Of a stretch of 64,000 bases of DNA, positions 62,641-64,000 are shown in pieces. The stretch is from Paenibacillus sp. (lineage in GTDB: Bacteria > Bacillota > Bacilli > Paenibacillales > YIM-B00363). Made by a program: the position numbers and the translations under genes. The stretch covers positions 62,001 through 126,000 of the forward strand of contig NZ_DASQNA010000008.1 of assembly GCF_035645195.1 (NCBI RefSeq), in the 5' to 3' direction. The notes under the pieces are model-generated. The model had not been told where the DNA came from. It did no database searches and was given only the letters and a program-made list of their open reading frames with translations. Each line of letters opens with the position of its first letter. The stretch's first letter is position 1.

Positions 62641-64000
62641 ATGAAGGTTTTACTGCGCCGACTTTCTTGGAACTCCGTACGAGTAAAATTAGTATTAGGT
62701 ATTATCATGCTTGTCCTGCCATTAATTCTGTTCTTGTATTTCATTGTCTTTTACGCGACGGGAGTCATTCACGAACAGGTCGCCAAGTCCAATAAAAATA
62801 TGATTTCGTTGTACATGGGGCAAATTGACCAAGGATTGGACGATGTCAACGGGTATCTTCTTTCGCTGACAATGAATTCGAACCTTATATCCTTAGTAAA
62901 TACCACGGACCACGAAGAGTACTTGTACGCAAAGCAATCCTTATCTTCCGAATTGTCGGCGGGAGTTTTCGATAACAAATTAATGGATGCAATGTTCATT
63001 TACGATTCGAAGAAAGATCAGTTGATTGATGCATTCACGAATCGAACAACATTTTCGCGTCGCGAGGCAGTTCGGAACTATATACGAACAAAATTAGCAA
63101 CGGAGGGTGAAAGCTCCTCAGGAAATCACTGGTATGCAGAGGAGATCGGACAGGATTACTATATTTTTCGTGTTATTAGTTTTCAAGGGATAGCGATCGG
63201 CGCTTGGGTCAGCGCGGAGTCTCTGCTCACCCCTCTCGAATTTATTGAGTTGGGCGAACGAGGAACCGCTCTTTTCGCTACTTCCGGCGGGGTTCCCATG
63301 GATAAGCAGGCTTTCATCACCGATCATGGAATTCGACTGGATCGCAATGTAGAGAACTACTATTTCTCAGGAGACGAAGGGGGATTTCTTGTGATCGGCG
63401 CTAGCTCGAAGGCAGGGCCCTTTCGGCTTGTAGCCATCATCCAGAATAGCTCTATTCTGGAAGCGCTTCCTTTCCTAAACCAAGTGATTTATTTCATTAC
63501 CGCTGGATTGTTTATTTTAATTCCCTGCTTTTTTATCTTTTTAAGAAAACTGCTGTTAACCCCCCTTCAACGAATCATGTCGGCTATGAAACTGATCGGC
63601 GAAGGGAATGTGAATATGCGAATGAAAACGGTACCTACTACCTCCGACGAGTTTGTAGTCCTGAATCAGACCTTCAATCGGATGATGGAGCAAATCGATA
63701 CGTTGAAAATTAAGGTTTACGAGGAGCAAATTAATAAGCAAAAAGCAGAACTTCAGCATCTTCAGTTGCAAATCAACCCCCATTTTTTTATGAATTCGCT
63801 CAACATCCTGTATAACTTGGCTCTCGTGAAAAACTTCGATCTCATTAGGGAAATGACCATGTGTTTGGTTCGGTATTTTCGCTATATGTTTCGAAGCAAT
63901 CTATCGTTCGTCCCTCTTGCCGATGAAATCCAACATGTGCGGAATTTTTTGCGCATCCAAGAGCTGAGATTTCCGGAAAGTCTACATTGCCAAATTCATG
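62641..64000 (+). CDS. YesM-type sensor histidine kinase (3' end cut by window edge)
   Basis: At least 453 residues, open to the last base. A basic N-terminus, TM1 ~17-42 (LVLGIIMLVLPLILFLYFIV), an extracellular Cache-like sensor (~45-280), TM2 ~282-303 (VIYFITAGLFILIPCFFIFL) and a HAMP region (LLTPLQRIMSAMKLIGEGN) are followed by the phosphoacceptor box LQLQINPHFFMNSLNILYNL. The ATPase domain lies beyond the edge. ATG 62641 is 8 nt after GGGGAGG; the adjacent ATG 62638 is too close to it. It probably begins a new two-component and transport locus to the right. Confidence 0.9.
   Translation, partial: MKVLLRRLSWNSVRVKLVLGIIMLVLPLILFLYFIVFYATGVIHEQVAKSNKNMISLYMGQIDQGLDDVNGYLLSLTMNSNLISLVNTTDHEEYLYAKQSLSSELSAGVFDNKLMDAMFIYDSKKDQLIDAFTNRTTFSRREAVRNYIRTKLATEGESSSGNHWYAEEIGQDYYIFRVISFQGIAIGAWVSAESLLTPLEFIELGERGTALFATSGGVPMDKQAFITDHGIRLDRNVENYYFSGDEGGFLVIGASSKAGPFRLVAIIQNSSILEALPFLNQVIYFITAGLFILIPCFFIFLRKLLLTPLQRIMSAMKLIGEGNVNMRMKTVPTTSDEFVVLNQTFNRMMEQIDTLKIKVYEEQINKQKAELQHLQLQINPHFFMNSLNILYNLALVKNFDLIREMTMCLVRYFRYMFRSNLSFVPLADEIQHVRNFLRIQELRFPESLHCQIH

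Overview
The window looks like chromosome of a spore-forming Paenibacillaceae bacterium (Paenibacillus or Cohnella type). The evidence is an intact sporulation sigma-K gene with a pro-sequence, strong GGAGG ribosome binding sites, many GTG/TTG starts, several transmembrane AraC and YesM/YesN regulators, and a dense set of Gram-positive lipoprotein sugar ABC importers. Assignments rest on reading the protein sequences by eye; no database search was possible.

Layout. 1-2.3 kb: a purine-type amidohydrolase (minus strand, cut by the left edge) divergent from an aspartate carbamoyltransferase. 2.45-4.1 kb: a non-coding array of nested ~260-bp tandem repeats. 4.6-6.9 kb: a nucleoside hydrolase, a truncated sigK copy, then intact sigK. 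7.1-10.7 kb: two tandem secreted PL9 polysaccharide lyases and a membrane-anchored SUMF1-like protein. 10.8-17.3 kb: two AraC regulators and two solute-binding lipoproteins. 17.4-29.6 kb: an ABC ATPase followed by an unusual transport module made of a 992-aa binding protein with extra sugar-binding-like domains, two permease pairs, an NHL-propeller/YIP1-like membrane protein and a DUF5696-like protein. 29.8-39.9 kb: a PL26-like exo-rhamnogalacturonan lyase, a rhamnogalacturonan acetylesterase, AraC regulators, a Gfo/Idh/MocA oxidoreductase, a TIM-barrel isomerase and a SASA esterase. 40.1-44.8 kb: binding protein, two permeases and a GH105 hydrolase. 45-52 kb: a YesM/YesN two-component pair, an orphan TRAP-type binding protein and a secreted GH43-like protein. 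52.2-57.1 kb: a decayed duplication, a third sugar importer and a sulfatase. 57.1-62.5 kb: a debris field (recombinase remnants, copied pieces of genes from elsewhere in the window, a dead sulfatase) enclosing an intact heparinase II/III-type lyase. 62.6 kb to the end: a YesM-type sensor kinase cut by the right edge.

Working model (inference): secreted PL9 and GH43-like enzymes cut pectic rhamnogalacturonan side and main chains outside the cell. The lipoproteins and permeases import oligosaccharides, probably with the single MsmK-like ATPase serving several permease pairs. Enzymes without signal peptides (PL26-like lyase, acetylesterases, GH105, sulfatase, heparinase-like lyase) finish the job in the cytoplasm. 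The many sensors, plus three near-consensus cre sites, would provide induction and glucose repression.

Most unusual items: the DUF5696/YIP1/large-SBP double-permease module, the nested repeat array, the mosaic of in-window gene fragments around 58 kb, and a 30-bp motif shared by two promoters 3.8 kb apart.
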